23,283 nt of DNA from a virus. A program made the translations under genes and the position numbers. How positions within the stretch are numbered: the first letter of the stretch is position 1; every line of letters begins with the position of its first letter. The notes under the pieces were generated by a model. The model was not told the DNA's origin. It was given only the letters and a program-made list of their open reading frames with translations, and made no database searches. The stretch covers positions 1 through 23,283 of the IMG/VR virus record IMGVR_UViG_3300008266_000489; one strand, written 5' to 3'. This document shows positions 11,738 to 17,710 of this stretch, one piece after another.

Positions 11738-12069
11738 TCGGATCTCCATATATCGTTTCCATCGGTATATGTATCTCCGTATTCTTCATCATGGGGTACC
11801 GGGATGTCCAGCATCCAGTCTTCGTCTTGTAGGGTATATTCTCCGCTTCGGTCATTGGCTCGTTCTCTGTTAATGGCCCGCATAAAGTCTCGGCTCATTG
11901 AGGCCGTTGCGATTCCCTCTGGCGATTGGTGATATGCTTTTAGTTTCTTACTCTTGGCCTCACGCAATTCAGGCGGTTGTTCACGGGCATTGGCACAGGA
12001 ATACCCGCAGAATGGTCCTCTTTTTTTGTGAGTAATCCCACACTTCGGGCATGTCTTTATGGTGCTCAT
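11734..12069 (-). CDS. Zinc-finger protein associated with homing-type genes (111 aa)
   Basis: The N-terminus has CPKCGITHKKRGPFCGYSC (residues about 8-26), four cysteines in the CxxC...CxxxC arrangement often found beside NUMOD/HNH-type genes. Basic residues follow (REAKSKKLKAYHQ), then an acidic C-terminal half. No nuclease motif is visible, so it may be a DNA-binding partner or the remnant of a larger homing protein. The ribosome-binding site is weak. It lies between two GIY-YIG genes. Confidence 0.65.
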   Translation of the reverse strand: MSTIKTCPKCGITHKKRGPFCGYSCANAREQPPELREAKSKKLKAYHQSPEGIATASMSRDFMRAINRERANDRSGEYTLQDEDWMLDIPVPHDEEYGDTYTDGNDIWRSE

Positions 12070-12094
12070 TTCTCGCTAGTGCGGTTGCGGTGCG

Positions 12095-12727
12095 TTAATC
12101 GCTCAGAAAATTATCTAATCCAGCATTTTGTGCTTGTAATGCTTTGGTTTGCAATCTAATCTTCCATCTTTTTAGTTGTGCTTGTCTCATTCTCTCTATG
12201 GTTTCGGGTGATAATTTTTTACCTCGTTGCACTCTACCTATATTTTCTCTATGTTCTAAGGATCTTTCTTTACCTAAATGTGCTTTACTTATTTTTTCTT
12301 TATGTTCTGGTGAAAATACTTTACCTTTTTGCCTCATACTGGATCTCTCGCAATATTCTTTGGAGCGTTTTTTACCGGTGTTAGCTAATCTTCTTTTTTC
12401 TATATGCTCAGAGGTCTGCTTTCTTGCTCGGAGTTTCTTCAAAACTTCTGGTGTTGGTATATATCCACTTGAGCCTTCACCACCATTGGTAAGATTTCTT
12501 AATATTCCAGTGCCGTTATCCTTCCTACCATATTTGGCTATTAATTCTATTTCCTTTTGAAATGCATCTTCTTCCGTCAAATTGGTGTAAGGAAATACTA
12601 TTCTATCTCCGATAGGTGGTGGCTTTACTCCTTTTCGTTTTGCGTATGCCCTCTTTCCTTTTCCTTTACCCACATAATATGGTGTACCGTCCTTCCTTAG
12701 GTACATGTAAACATAAAACTCAGTCAT
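12095..12727 (-). CDS. GIY-YIG homing endonuclease with four NUMOD3 repeats
   Basis: The GIY-YIG nuclease domain occupies about residues 1-85: FYVYMYLR...PYYVGKGKGKRAY, with the catalytic-type glutamate in the helix FQKEIELIAKYG, then LRNLTNGGEG. Four NUMOD3 DNA-binding repeats follow at about 117-131, 135-149, 152-166 and 169-183, each with the GK.xS.E pattern. A basic tail completes the 210 residues. This layout is that of I-TevI-like and Seg-type free-standing homing endonucleases. It overlaps the small membrane gene by eight bases and probably spreads itself among related phages. Confidence 0.92.
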   Translation of the reverse strand: MTEFYVYMYLRKDGTPYYVGKGKGKRAYAKRKGVKPPPIGDRIVFPYTNLTEEDAFQKEIELIAKYGRKDNGTGILRNLTNGGEGSSGYIPTPEVLKKLRARKQTSEHIEKRRLANTGKKRSKEYCERSSMRQKGKVFSPEHKEKISKAHLGKERSLEHRENIGRVQRGKKLSPETIERMRQAQLKRWKIRLQTKALQAQNAGLDNFLSD

Positions 12728-12872
12728 CTTTGTGCTTATACATTCCCATAACCAATACTGTCAATAGAAACCACCATGGGCTCCAGTCATATTCTATAAT
12801 AAGATAGGCTGTTCCTGCAAATAGGGATAGATTATACAGTGCAATTATTAATACTGTGATAGGTCTTACCAT
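12720..12872 (-). CDS. Small membrane protein (50 aa)
   Basis: The start at 12872 overlaps the stop of the upstream gene; an earlier frame to 12908 lies within that gene. There are two membrane segments (about residues 4-22 and 29-43), a tryptophan-rich SPWWF between them and a charged end (KHKDD). Function unknown. Confidence 0.6.
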   Translation of the reverse strand: MVRPITVLIIALYNLSLFAGTAYLIIEYDWSPWWFLLTVLVMGMYKHKDD

Positions 12873-13063
12873 TCTTCTATCCCTACGACTGGTACTATAA
12901 CTGTACACATCCTACCCTTGATTTCGGTATTATACTCCAAATCAATAGAATATCCAATAGCACTTACATTGTTACGTGTTAAGGTGAAATAGTCTACCTT
13001 ATATTCTTCAATTACTTTGGATATCTCTGTGATATCATTTGCGTTTAGAATGATTTTATTCAT
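12866..13063 (-). CDS. Hypothetical protein (65 aa)
   Basis: The protein begins MNKIILNANDITEISKVIEEYKVDYF and appears to alternate helices and strands (YFTLTRNNVSAIGYSIDLEY). It contains one cysteine and no membrane segment. It overlaps both neighbours by a few bases. No family was recognised. Confidence 0.65.
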   Translation of the reverse strand: MNKIILNANDITEISKVIEEYKVDYFTLTRNNVSAIGYSIDLEYNTEIKGRMCTVIVPVVGIEEW

Positions 13064-13283
13064 TTAATAATGTCCTACTCTCAATATCCCAATAGGTTTC
13101 TACCGCTCTCCTCGCATAATCTGAATCAATAAAGGTACCCAGGACATACTCAACATCTTTATAAATCTTGGCGCCCCATATGCTATTCATATTGCCAACC
13201 TTGTAGGATGCACCGATGATTTTACCATCAATATCATCATAATATACCCATTGGGAATATTCTTTTTCTGTCCACTTTTTCAT
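13056..13283 (-). CDS. Hypothetical protein (75 aa)
   Basis: The protein begins MKKWTEKEYSQWVYYDDIDGKIIGASYKVG. It has many aromatic residues and a helical C-terminal part (SDYARRAVETYWDIESRTLL). The layout resembles small phage proteins of the 'W...D.DG.IIG.' type, without known function. It is coupled to the coiled-coil gene upstream (ATGA). Confidence 0.65.
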   Translation of the reverse strand: MKKWTEKEYSQWVYYDDIDGKIIGASYKVGNMNSIWGAKIYKDVEYVLGTFIDSDYARRAVETYWDIESRTLLNE

Positions 13284-13435
13284 CTATCAATCCTTGGTGG
13301 GCTAGGAAATGCAAACACCGCTTGTGGATTTAACTCCTCGGTATTGCTGAGTTTTTCTATAATAGCCTTCAGGCGGAGTATTTCCTGCTCCAATTCTTTG
13401 GTGTATTCTTCAACATCATTATTATACATATTCAT
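13280..13435 (-). CDS. Small coiled-coil protein (51 aa)
   Basis: This 51-codon frame starts MNMYNNDVEEYTKELEQEIL. Residues about 8-34 form a coiled coil or amphipathic helix (LEQEILRLKAIIEKLSN). A proline-rich tail ends PSPPRIDR. AAGGATAG precedes the ATG and the TGA overlaps the next ATG. Function unknown. Confidence 0.6.
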   Translation of the reverse strand: MNMYNNDVEEYTKELEQEILRLKAIIEKLSNTEELNPQAVFAFPSPPRIDR

Positions 13436-13577
13436 CTATCCTTTTGCCTTTGTTTGGATGTTCGGTTCTCTTTTGATTTTCTTTTCTGACATATTCTAGG
13501 TGCTCACGGTGGATCTTGTCCTGTTGGTGCCGAATCCGTTGTTGATCTATTCTCTTTTGTACTGGTGTTATTTTCAT
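13422..13577 (-). CDS. Small basic helical protein (51 aa)
   Basis: This 51-codon frame starts MKITPVQKRIDQQRIRHQQD and ends RIDEYV. It is strongly basic, rich in Gln, Lys and Arg, and likely a single helix that could bind RNA or DNA. The ATG overlaps the TGA of the gene upstream; its end overlaps the coiled-coil gene by 14 bases. Function unknown. Confidence 0.6.
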   Translation of the reverse strand: MKITPVQKRIDQQRIRHQQDKIHREHLEYVRKENQKRTEHPNKGKRIDEYV

Positions 13578-13879
13578 AGCTTGAATCCAAATTCTTTTAA
13601 TACATCTCTAAATTCTGGTGTATAATGTTGTTGTATTTTACTCTTATTCAATATTAGCATCATCAAAATCATACCGATATCATCCCTTTCACGCCATGAA
13701 CCATAGAACCATCCTGTTGGATTATCTTGCCCTCTTAATATCTCAGGTGATGCTACATAAACAAAATTGGATAGAGACATTGAAGTCCAACCAGACCGCA
13801 CCATTGTATGACATTTGTTTTTTATGAATTGTGTTCCTTCCCGGTGATTGCCTGCAATAATATAATATTTCGTGTTCAT
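13574..13879 (-). CDS. Hypothetical protein (101 aa)
   Basis: The protein begins MNTKYYIIAGNHREGTQFIKNKC and contains VYVASPEILRGQDNPTGWFYGSWRERDD and a helix rich in Met, Leu and Ile (IGMILMMLILNKSKI). The N-terminal IIAGN segment and the later RG...PTG are conspicuous but do not form a P-loop. I recall similar phage hypotheticals without function. It is coupled to genes on both sides. Confidence 0.7.
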   Translation of the reverse strand: MNTKYYIIAGNHREGTQFIKNKCHTMVRSGWTSMSLSNFVYVASPEILRGQDNPTGWFYGSWRERDDIGMILMMLILNKSKIQQHYTPEFRDVLKEFGFKL

Positions 13880-14004
13880 AATAGTTTCATTAGTTCTTTA
13901 TAGCCACCGTATACCATGCCAGAAAATAGAATAGCAAACATAAGGGCTACAAATGCATAGAATATGATAAAGATATATTTGATTATCATTCCTATATACT
14001 TCAT
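13876..14004 (-). CDS. Single-span membrane microprotein (42 aa)
   Basis: A 42-codon frame begins MKYIGMIIKYIFIIFYAFVA; the hydrophobic segment covers about residues 5-33. The ATG overlaps the TAA of the exonuclease gene (TAATG), and the stop overlaps the next ATG. It is a probable inner-membrane peptide of unknown function. Confidence 0.6.
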   Translation of the reverse strand: MKYIGMIIKYIFIIFYAFVALMFAILFSGMVYGGYKELMKLL

Positions 14005-14588
14005 TAGCTTTTCTTTCCGTACATTAATTGCATGGCATCAAATATACAATCATCAATTGGATTGTGCTTTGTAATATGTAGCTTTGAATCAAATGCTTCT
14101 ACCCAGGCTGGTGTGTCCACATCCACATATCCATTCTTGGTGCCATATAGAAAATCAATTGCAGTTCGTACATCACGCCATCTAGCATATGACCAGATAT
14201 TCTCAAGGTTCATTTGATCCTCAATGTGGCTCAGTACCATCTGATCCAAATTGCCTCTAGCCCATACCCAACAATTATTATCATTCTTTGATTTGACCCA
14301 TTGGCTCATTGCACTGTAACCAATCTCAAATGGCACATCATTTGGATGTGGCTTAAATGATTTGTTCCGTGCATTCTCACATTGTTTGGACCACCATTCA
14401 ACGGTACCTCTGTCCACTTTCCGATTGAAGTCTTTGATTTGTTGCTTTACATCAAACTTACAAAAGAATGCGGACTCTCTTAATTGAGTATGGCTCGGCT
14501 CTTTATCTGGATCAAAATAGATTGCGGCCATGGATAATATCACGGCATCGGAATCTTTACCGAGAGTTTCAACATCAAATATAAAAAT
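14004..14588 (-). CDS. DEDDh 3'-5' exonuclease, Rv2179c/DexA-like, probable AUU start
   Basis: The reading frame from an AUU at 14588 contains all exonuclease motifs: FDVETLG (Asp5, Glu7), WARGNLDQ (Asp115), RDVRT (139-143) and HNPIDD (His175, Asp179/180). This is the layout of the Rv2179c-like 3'-5' exoribonuclease family; T4 DexA has a similar role. No ATG, GTG or TTG in this frame lies before motif I. The first, GTG at 14543, would remove Asp5 and Glu7. GGAG sits seven bases before the AUU, and the promoter at 14622 starts transcription about 30 bases upstream. The product of 194 residues probably acts on RNA or DNA 3' ends in the cytoplasm. It heads a long operon. Confidence 0.82.
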   Translation of the reverse strand: MFIFDVETLGKDSDAVILSMAAIYFDPDKEPSHTQLRESAFFCKFDVKQQIKDFNRKVDRGTVEWWSKQCENARNKSFKPHPNDVPFEIGYSAMSQWVKSKNDNNCWVWARGNLDQMVLSHIEDQMNLENIWSYARWRDVRTAIDFLYGTKNGYVDVDTPAWVEAFDSKLHITKHNPIDDCIFDAMQLMYGKKS

Positions 14589-14602
14589 TTTATTTCTCCA
14601 AT

Positions 14603-14636
14603 AAAAAAGGGCTATAGTAACATTATACCATAGCCC
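14603..14636 (-). terminator. Intrinsic terminator overlapping a promoter
   Basis: On the minus strand GGGCUAUGGUA (14636-14626) pairs with UACUAUAGCCC (14619-14609) in eleven pairs including one G-U, with a six-base loop, followed by six Us. It would end transcripts coming from the tail-fibre/oxygenase unit. The -10 box of the next promoter lies in the stem and loop. Confidence 0.8.
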
Positions 14637-14650
14637 GGTGTGATTGTCAA
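14622..14650 (-). promoter_or_regulatory. Sigma-70-type promoter embedded in a terminator
   Basis: TTGACA, a 17-base spacer ending ATGG and TATAAT (perfect consensus) on the minus strand. The predicted start is in the second arm of the terminator stem, so the new transcript cannot form that hairpin. It serves the exonuclease operon. Confidence 0.85.
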
Positions 14651-14655
14651 GGTAA

Positions 14656-14901
14656 TTAAATAATCTGTTCTGTTTGGCTCATATGACCAATACCAACATG
14701 GATGCCAAGTAATGTAAAGCCTCGGTAGTTGCTTTCAGAATCATCACGGCTTATCATTCTATTCACCAATTCAAATTTAATATACTTAACTTCTTCACTC
14801 TCATAATATCTACCATCATCGCCTGGAAATGATTTCCATTTGATGCTGTATGCAAGCACTAACTTATATTTGTTTAGTTTGAATCGTTTTGTGTAATGCA
14901 T
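14656..14901 (-). CDS. Hypothetical protein (81 aa)
   Basis: The protein begins MHYTKRFKLNKYKLVLAYS and contains charged, aromatic segments (KWKSFPGDDGRYYESEEVKY). It is soluble and mostly strand-like. The start is uncertain, because no good ribosome-binding site is visible and the frame overlaps the oxygenase gene by 28 bases. It ends just before the terminator at 14636. No family was recognised. Confidence 0.6.
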   Translation of the reverse strand: MHYTKRFKLNKYKLVLAYSIKWKSFPGDDGRYYESEEVKYIKFELVNRMISRDDSESNYRGFTLLGIHVGIGHMSQTEQII

Positions 14902-15377
14902 AATAGATTATTGATTTGTTCTTTTGGCACAAGACCACCGAATGAAAATATAATTCTTTCACCGCCTTGTATCGGCGTGCTTGCATGATACTCCATACTA
15001 GCCAAACATAACCATAAATCACCTTCTTCAACATGCATAACTTCATCATCAAGAATTGGATCACCACCGATTGGTGGTTTCTTAATCATTAAATTACATC
15101 TGGTGTGGACTAGTCCTTCAGGTGCTCTATCAATATGCTTGTGAGTAAAAGTACCATCAATAAAATGGTTACCAGTGAAACATTTATATACTGGTTCTAC
15201 AGAAACAGGAGTAAGGCCAAATTCTGAAAATGCTTTTGACCACAGCGGATGTGAATCTTGTGCCGCAAATCTTCTACCAAGACTAACAGGATTGTTAATA
15301 AATCCTGTTGTCGCTGGAGCTACCTGATTAGCGTATGACCAAGATTTAATTAATCGTTGTTTAACTCTCACGAACAA
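14874..15377 (-). CDS. 2-oxoglutarate/Fe(II)-dependent oxygenase
   Basis: The iron-binding facial triad is visible as HID (His81, Asp83) and His131 in MEYHASTP, followed by GGERIIFSF with Arg141 positioned to bind 2-oxoglutarate. The surrounding strands fit a double-stranded beta-helix, as in prolyl-hydroxylase-like enzymes. The start is TTG at 15377 or GTG at 15371. It probably hydroxylates a protein or nucleotide substrate; the placement after the tail-fibre-like gene and a cupin suggests a virion protein or cell-surface target, by inference only. It overlaps the cupin gene by 17 bases. Confidence 0.8.
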   Translation of the reverse strand: MFVRVKQRLIKSWSYANQVAPATTGFINNPVSLGRRFAAQDSHPLWSKAFSEFGLTPVSVEPVYKCFTGNHFIDGTFTHKHIDRAPEGLVHTRCNLMIKKPPIGGDPILDDEVMHVEEGDLWLCLASMEYHASTPIQGGERIIFSFGGLVPKEQINNLLCITQNDSN

Positions 15378-15726
15378 TTAATGGCTCTGCCGCTTGTAAT
15401 GCTTGAGCAATGGATCCTTTTGGTACCATAGCAGGATCCAATATATCACCAGTTTCATTGTCTCTTAATGCATGAATGCAATAAGCAACTGTATTGTTAG
15501 ATAATGCTTCAAGTTCATGCACTTTATCTTTATTGATATAAATCATATGAGGTGCATTAAATTCTGTTACATTGCCATCAATGGTTACTTTTAATTTGCC
15601 TTTAGCAAGCAAAGTCAAATGGTCGTGTTGATGAACGTGACCAACTTCAATATCACCAGTATTTTCAAAATACATCATGCGTGTGTATAAATTTTCCACA
15701 CAACCAATATGGACTTGAATGCTCAT
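15361..15726 (-). CDS. Cupin-fold protein
   Basis: The first cupin motif is GHVHQHDHLTLLAKGKLKV (His30, His32, His34, His36 available for metal binding). The second motif is shorter: INKDKVHELEALSNN with His70. The 121-residue length fits a single cupin domain. It could be a metal-dependent enzyme or a small-molecule binding protein. It lies between a tail-associated unknown gene and the oxygenase, both coupled to it, so the two beta-helix proteins may work on the same substrate. Confidence 0.75.
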   Translation of the reverse strand: MSIQVHIGCVENLYTRMMYFENTGDIEVGHVHQHDHLTLLAKGKLKVTIDGNVTEFNAPHMIYINKDKVHELEALSNNTVAYCIHALRDNETGDILDPAMVPKGSIAQALQAAEPLIVRES

Positions 15727-16025
15727 GTAAAGTCTCCTGGGTTTGTAGATGGAATAATTTCAATTCCGGGCATAAGAACCGGTTCTGGTTGGACAGGTTC
15801 TTCGTATTCAGCAATTGGACCAAATTCACCTGATAACGCTTTTTCCCATATTTCTGTTGAGTGAGTGTATATCAATCCTTCAGCTTCCGCTTTTGTGCAA
15901 TGAAATGGAACAAAATTTTCAAACAAATGATTGAAATTTACTTCGCAATCAAATGCGGTATGCTCTGGATTTGTCCATTTTAAATTTCGGACAACTGTGT
16001 AATTAATTTCTTGAACTATAATCAT
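15723..16025 (-). CDS. Unknown protein next to the tail-fibre-like gene (100 aa)
   Basis: The protein begins MIIVQEINYTVVRNLKWTN and has the pattern AFDCEVNFNHL, then FVPFHCTKAEAE, then EIWEKALSGEFGPIAEY before a proline-rich end. I associate this pattern with small phage proteins placed after tail-fibre genes, some proposed as assembly factors; this is a loose analogy. It overlaps the cupin gene (ATGA). Confidence 0.6.
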   Translation of the reverse strand: MIIVQEINYTVVRNLKWTNPEHTAFDCEVNFNHLFENFVPFHCTKAEAEGLIYTHSTEIWEKALSGEFGPIAEYEEPVQPEPVLMPGIEIIPSTNPGDFT

Positions 16026-16040
16026 TATTTTCTTTCAAAA

Positions 16041-16451
16041 TTAAGATATTCTCTGCCATAGATTTGGAAAGGTGCTTGTGAGCGCAATTCCATAACCGTC
16101 AACGGTGTTTTGAGTTATGATGTAATCATAAGCGCCGACAAATCTCCATGTGCCAGAACTATTAGATGATGTGCCTGAACCGTAAAAGTTAATGGTGGCA
16201 GCTGTGCTATTAACAACATGGCCATTAAAATAATGAACCTCACCGATGCCGCGGGGGCTTGGTACACCAGAAGTAAGTTTATAGAGATAACCACCAGATT
16301 GAGTATTTCCGGGGAATGTTTTAGAGTTGAGGGTGTGTAACATAAGTCCTACATGTCCAATTGCTAGGTGTGCAGGCGCACCACCCGCCGCAGTTGATTG
16401 TGTTGTACTATCGTTAAATGTTAGTGTCGTTCCCGACATGGTCATTGCCAT
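16041..16451 (-). CDS. Tail-fibre-like or tip protein (136 aa)
   Basis: The N-terminus MAMTMSGTTLTFNDSTTQSTAA is the strand motif that starts many phage tail-fibre and receptor-binding proteins. The middle is rich in Gly, Ser and Thr, and the protein ends TFPNLWQRIS, the kind of C-terminus seen at fibre tips. The size suggests a short tip or an accessory collar protein rather than a full fibre. GGAG precedes the ATG. A TATAAATA element at 16511-16518 could be its late promoter. Confidence 0.7.
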   Translation of the reverse strand: MAMTMSGTTLTFNDSTTQSTAAGGAPAHLAIGHVGLMLHTLNSKTFPGNTQSGGYLYKLTSGVPSPRGIGEVHYFNGHVVNSTAATINFYGSGTSSNSSGTWRFVGAYDYIITQNTVDGYGIALTSTFPNLWQRIS

Positions 16452-16460
16452 TTTATCTCC

Positions 16461-16727
16461 TTAAAATTCTCTGTGGTCTTGATGGACCGTTGCGTCTTTT
16501 TCTATGACTATATTTATATAGTCCACCGCGCTATCTTCTGAATCGCAGTATCGGATTATTGTCTGGCCAGTATACTTTGAGGTAAAAATTAGAAGAATGC
16601 CGGTGTCTTTATAGATGGAAAATTTAATAACCCAGCCGTTGCGAACGACCGGGTGAAAGCAATTGAGATTACTTTTTATTTCCTGCAGGAGCAAGGTCTG
16701 AGAATTCCTCAACGATTTTTCTTGCAT
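16461..16727 (-). CDS. Hypothetical protein (88 aa), start uncertain
   Basis: The frame encodes strand-like segments (GWVIKFSIYKDTGILLIFTSKYTGQTIIRY) and ends KDATVHQDHREF. The ATG at 16727 overlaps the upstream gene by 59 bases; a non-ATG start near 16690 after an AGGAA site is possible. It contains the TATAAATA palindrome at 16506-16523 within its coding sequence. No family was recognised. Confidence 0.5.
   Translation of the reverse strand: MQEKSLRNSQTLLLQEIKSNLNCFHPVVRNGWVIKFSIYKDTGILLIFTSKYTGQTIIRYCDSEDSAVDYINIVIEKDATVHQDHREF
16506..16523 (-). promoter_or_regulatory. TATAAATA element within a near-palindrome
   Basis: On the minus strand the 18 bases contain TATAAATA (16511-16518), identical to the T4 late-promoter consensus, inside an almost perfect palindrome (GACTATAT/ATATAGTC around two central bases). 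It points to the tail-fibre-like gene at 16451, about 50 bases after the predicted start. It is the only exact match seen in the window. Confidence 0.5.
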
Positions 16728-16896
16728 TTTTACTAATTTCCGATCCCATAAATGTTAGCCCATACGTATATGTAGCATAATCGGATCCTATTAGTTTGTT
16801 AAATGCTTTGATACCAGCATTGAATGCTTGTTCGTTTGCATCAATCATTGCGATTGTGAATTCTTTTGATTTGGTTTGAATTTCTTTGATATCCAT
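16669..16896 (-). CDS. Small helical protein (75 aa)
   Basis: The protein begins MDIKEIQTKSKEFTIAMIDANEQAFNAG and continues with AFNKLIGSDYATYTYGL and a charged helix. The pattern of amphipathic helices resembles phasin-like proteins faintly, but I would not assign it. A GGAA site precedes the ATG. It follows a 26-residue microprotein gene. Confidence 0.6.
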   Translation of the reverse strand: MDIKEIQTKSKEFTIAMIDANEQAFNAGIKAFNKLIGSDYATYTYGLTFMGSEISKNARKIVEEFSDLAPAGNKK

Positions 16897-16905
16897 TTTG
16901 TTTCC

Positions 16906-16986
16906 TTATTGATAAGCGATTGGTGAATTAAACTCTTTTACAAGCAATTTTAATTCAAGGTAAAGTTCTTGTATATAATTTTTCAT
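16906..16986 (-). CDS. Microprotein (26 aa)
   Basis: A 26-codon frame begins MKNYIQELYLELKLLVKEF and ends NSPIAYQ. It looks like a single amphipathic helix. AAAAGGAG lies upstream at a spacing of about nine. It is the first minus-strand frame after the plus-strand HNH gene's leader region. The strong ribosome-binding site is the main support. Confidence 0.5.
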   Translation of the reverse strand: MKNYIQELYLELKLLVKEFNSPIAYQ

Positions 16987-17015
16987 TTGTATGCACTCCT
17001 TTTGGCTGTGTCATA

Positions 17016-17116
17016 CTAATATATATTAGCAAACTAGAGAATTACACTAATAAAACACTAGAATACCAAGTCTAATGCATAAATAAATGTGGTAATTCTA
17101 ATGTTGGAGCATTAGA
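17016..17116. repeat. Cluster of CTAAT/ATTAG elements with possible RNA pseudoknot
   Basis: This 100-base stretch contains a perfect 14-base palindrome (17016-17029, centre TATATA) and several further CTAAT, ATTAG or CTAG words. On the plus strand TAGAATACCA (17059-17068) can pair with 17090-17100 with one bulge, and TCTAATGC (17071-17078) with GCATTAGA (17109-17116); the two helices interlock as an H-type pseudoknot. It lies between divergently oriented genes, so operator or leader roles are both possible. Confidence 0.4.
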
Positions 17117-17120
17117 AAAC

Positions 17121-17169
17121 CCAGTCAGAGTTGGGCTGTCCCACAAAATTATATATTAACCAGTCAGAG
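17121..17169 (+). repeat. Direct repeat CCAGTCAGAG in the HNH leader
   Basis: CCAGTCAGAG occurs at 17121-17130 and 17160-17169, the second just before the HNH ribosome-binding site. Two mutually exclusive hairpins are possible: 17120-17123 with 17132-17135, or 17132-17135 with 17140-17143. The switch-like arrangement is suggestive only. Confidence 0.45.
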
Positions 17170-17176
17170 GGTACAA

Positions 17177-17497
17177 ATGAAAAATCATCCAAACGCATAC
17201 AATAAAAAGACACCTGAGGAAAAAGAACAATATTGGTTGAAATATGCAATCAATTCACGTTTTAGGTCAGGAATTAGTAGAGCTAAACAACAACAAAAAT
17301 ATCCATCTTGGGCCAATAAAGCAGAAATTCTAAAAATATACACCGAAGCTGTGTTATTAGAACATAAAACTGGAATTAAACATGAGGTTGACCATATAAT
17401 TCCATTAAATGGAGATGATGTTTCTGGTTTACATGTGGAGAATAATTTGCAAATTTTAACTCGTAAAGAAAATTTGACTAAGTATAATTATTTTTAA
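17177..17497 (+). CDS. Plus-strand HNH endonuclease (106 aa)
   Basis: This is the only confident protein gene on the plus strand. The HNH motif is HEVDHIIPLNGDDVSG (Asp72, His73), then LHVENNLQILTRKEN with Asn and the terminal basic residues. The N-terminal half is lysine-rich and helical, probably DNA-contacting. The ATG is preceded by GAGGG at seven bases. Its stop codon directly abuts the stop codon of the convergent gene at 17498. It is a free-standing homing-type gene inserted between minus-strand units, perhaps brought with its leader. Confidence 0.85.
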   Translation: MKNHPNAYNKKTPEEKEQYWLKYAINSRFRSGISRAKQQQKYPSWANKAEILKIYTEAVLLEHKTGIKHEVDHIIPLNGDDVSGLHVENNLQILTRKENLTKYNYF

Positions 17498-17710
17498 TTA
17501 TAGCTTAGGTTCGTTTGCCTTGTCAATTGGCTTTGGTTCTGCAACCGCATCAATGAATCTATATTGTGGTATTGTCCATTCAACAGGCTTCCAAAATTTA
17601 TGGTAAATATTGTTCAACAACAATACAAAACCGCCAATGATACAAAGACCAAGCCCAATAAAGATTGAGCCACCCAAAAAATACAATGCTGATTCTATTT
17701 CCATTACCAT
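17498..17710 (-). CDS. Single-span membrane protein (70 aa)
   Basis: The protein begins MVMEIESALYFLGGSIFIGLGL. The hydrophobic region covers about residues 8-33. A soluble tail with prolines (PQYRFIDAVAEPKPIDKANEPKL) follows. It has AAAGGA before the ATG and overlaps the upstream 38-residue gene. It is the last gene of the unit from the promoter at 18915. Function unknown. Confidence 0.65.
   Translation of the reverse strand: MVMEIESALYFLGGSIFIGLGLCIIGGFVLLLNNIYHKFWKPVEWTIPQYRFIDAVAEPKPIDKANEPKL

Noticed and set aside
12144-12560. Long plus-strand open frame (138 codons)
   Set aside because: It lies entirely opposite the clear GIY-YIG/NUMOD3 gene on the minus strand; its hydrophobic, low-complexity product mirrors the lysine/glutamate-rich repeats on the other strand.
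16041-16451. Diversity-generating retroelement target in the tail-fibre-like gene
   Set aside because: No reverse transcriptase gene or template repeat was seen in the window.
16669-16896. Phasin assignment for the 75-residue helical protein
   Set aside because: Only a vague pattern of amphipathic helices supports it; not enough to name a family.
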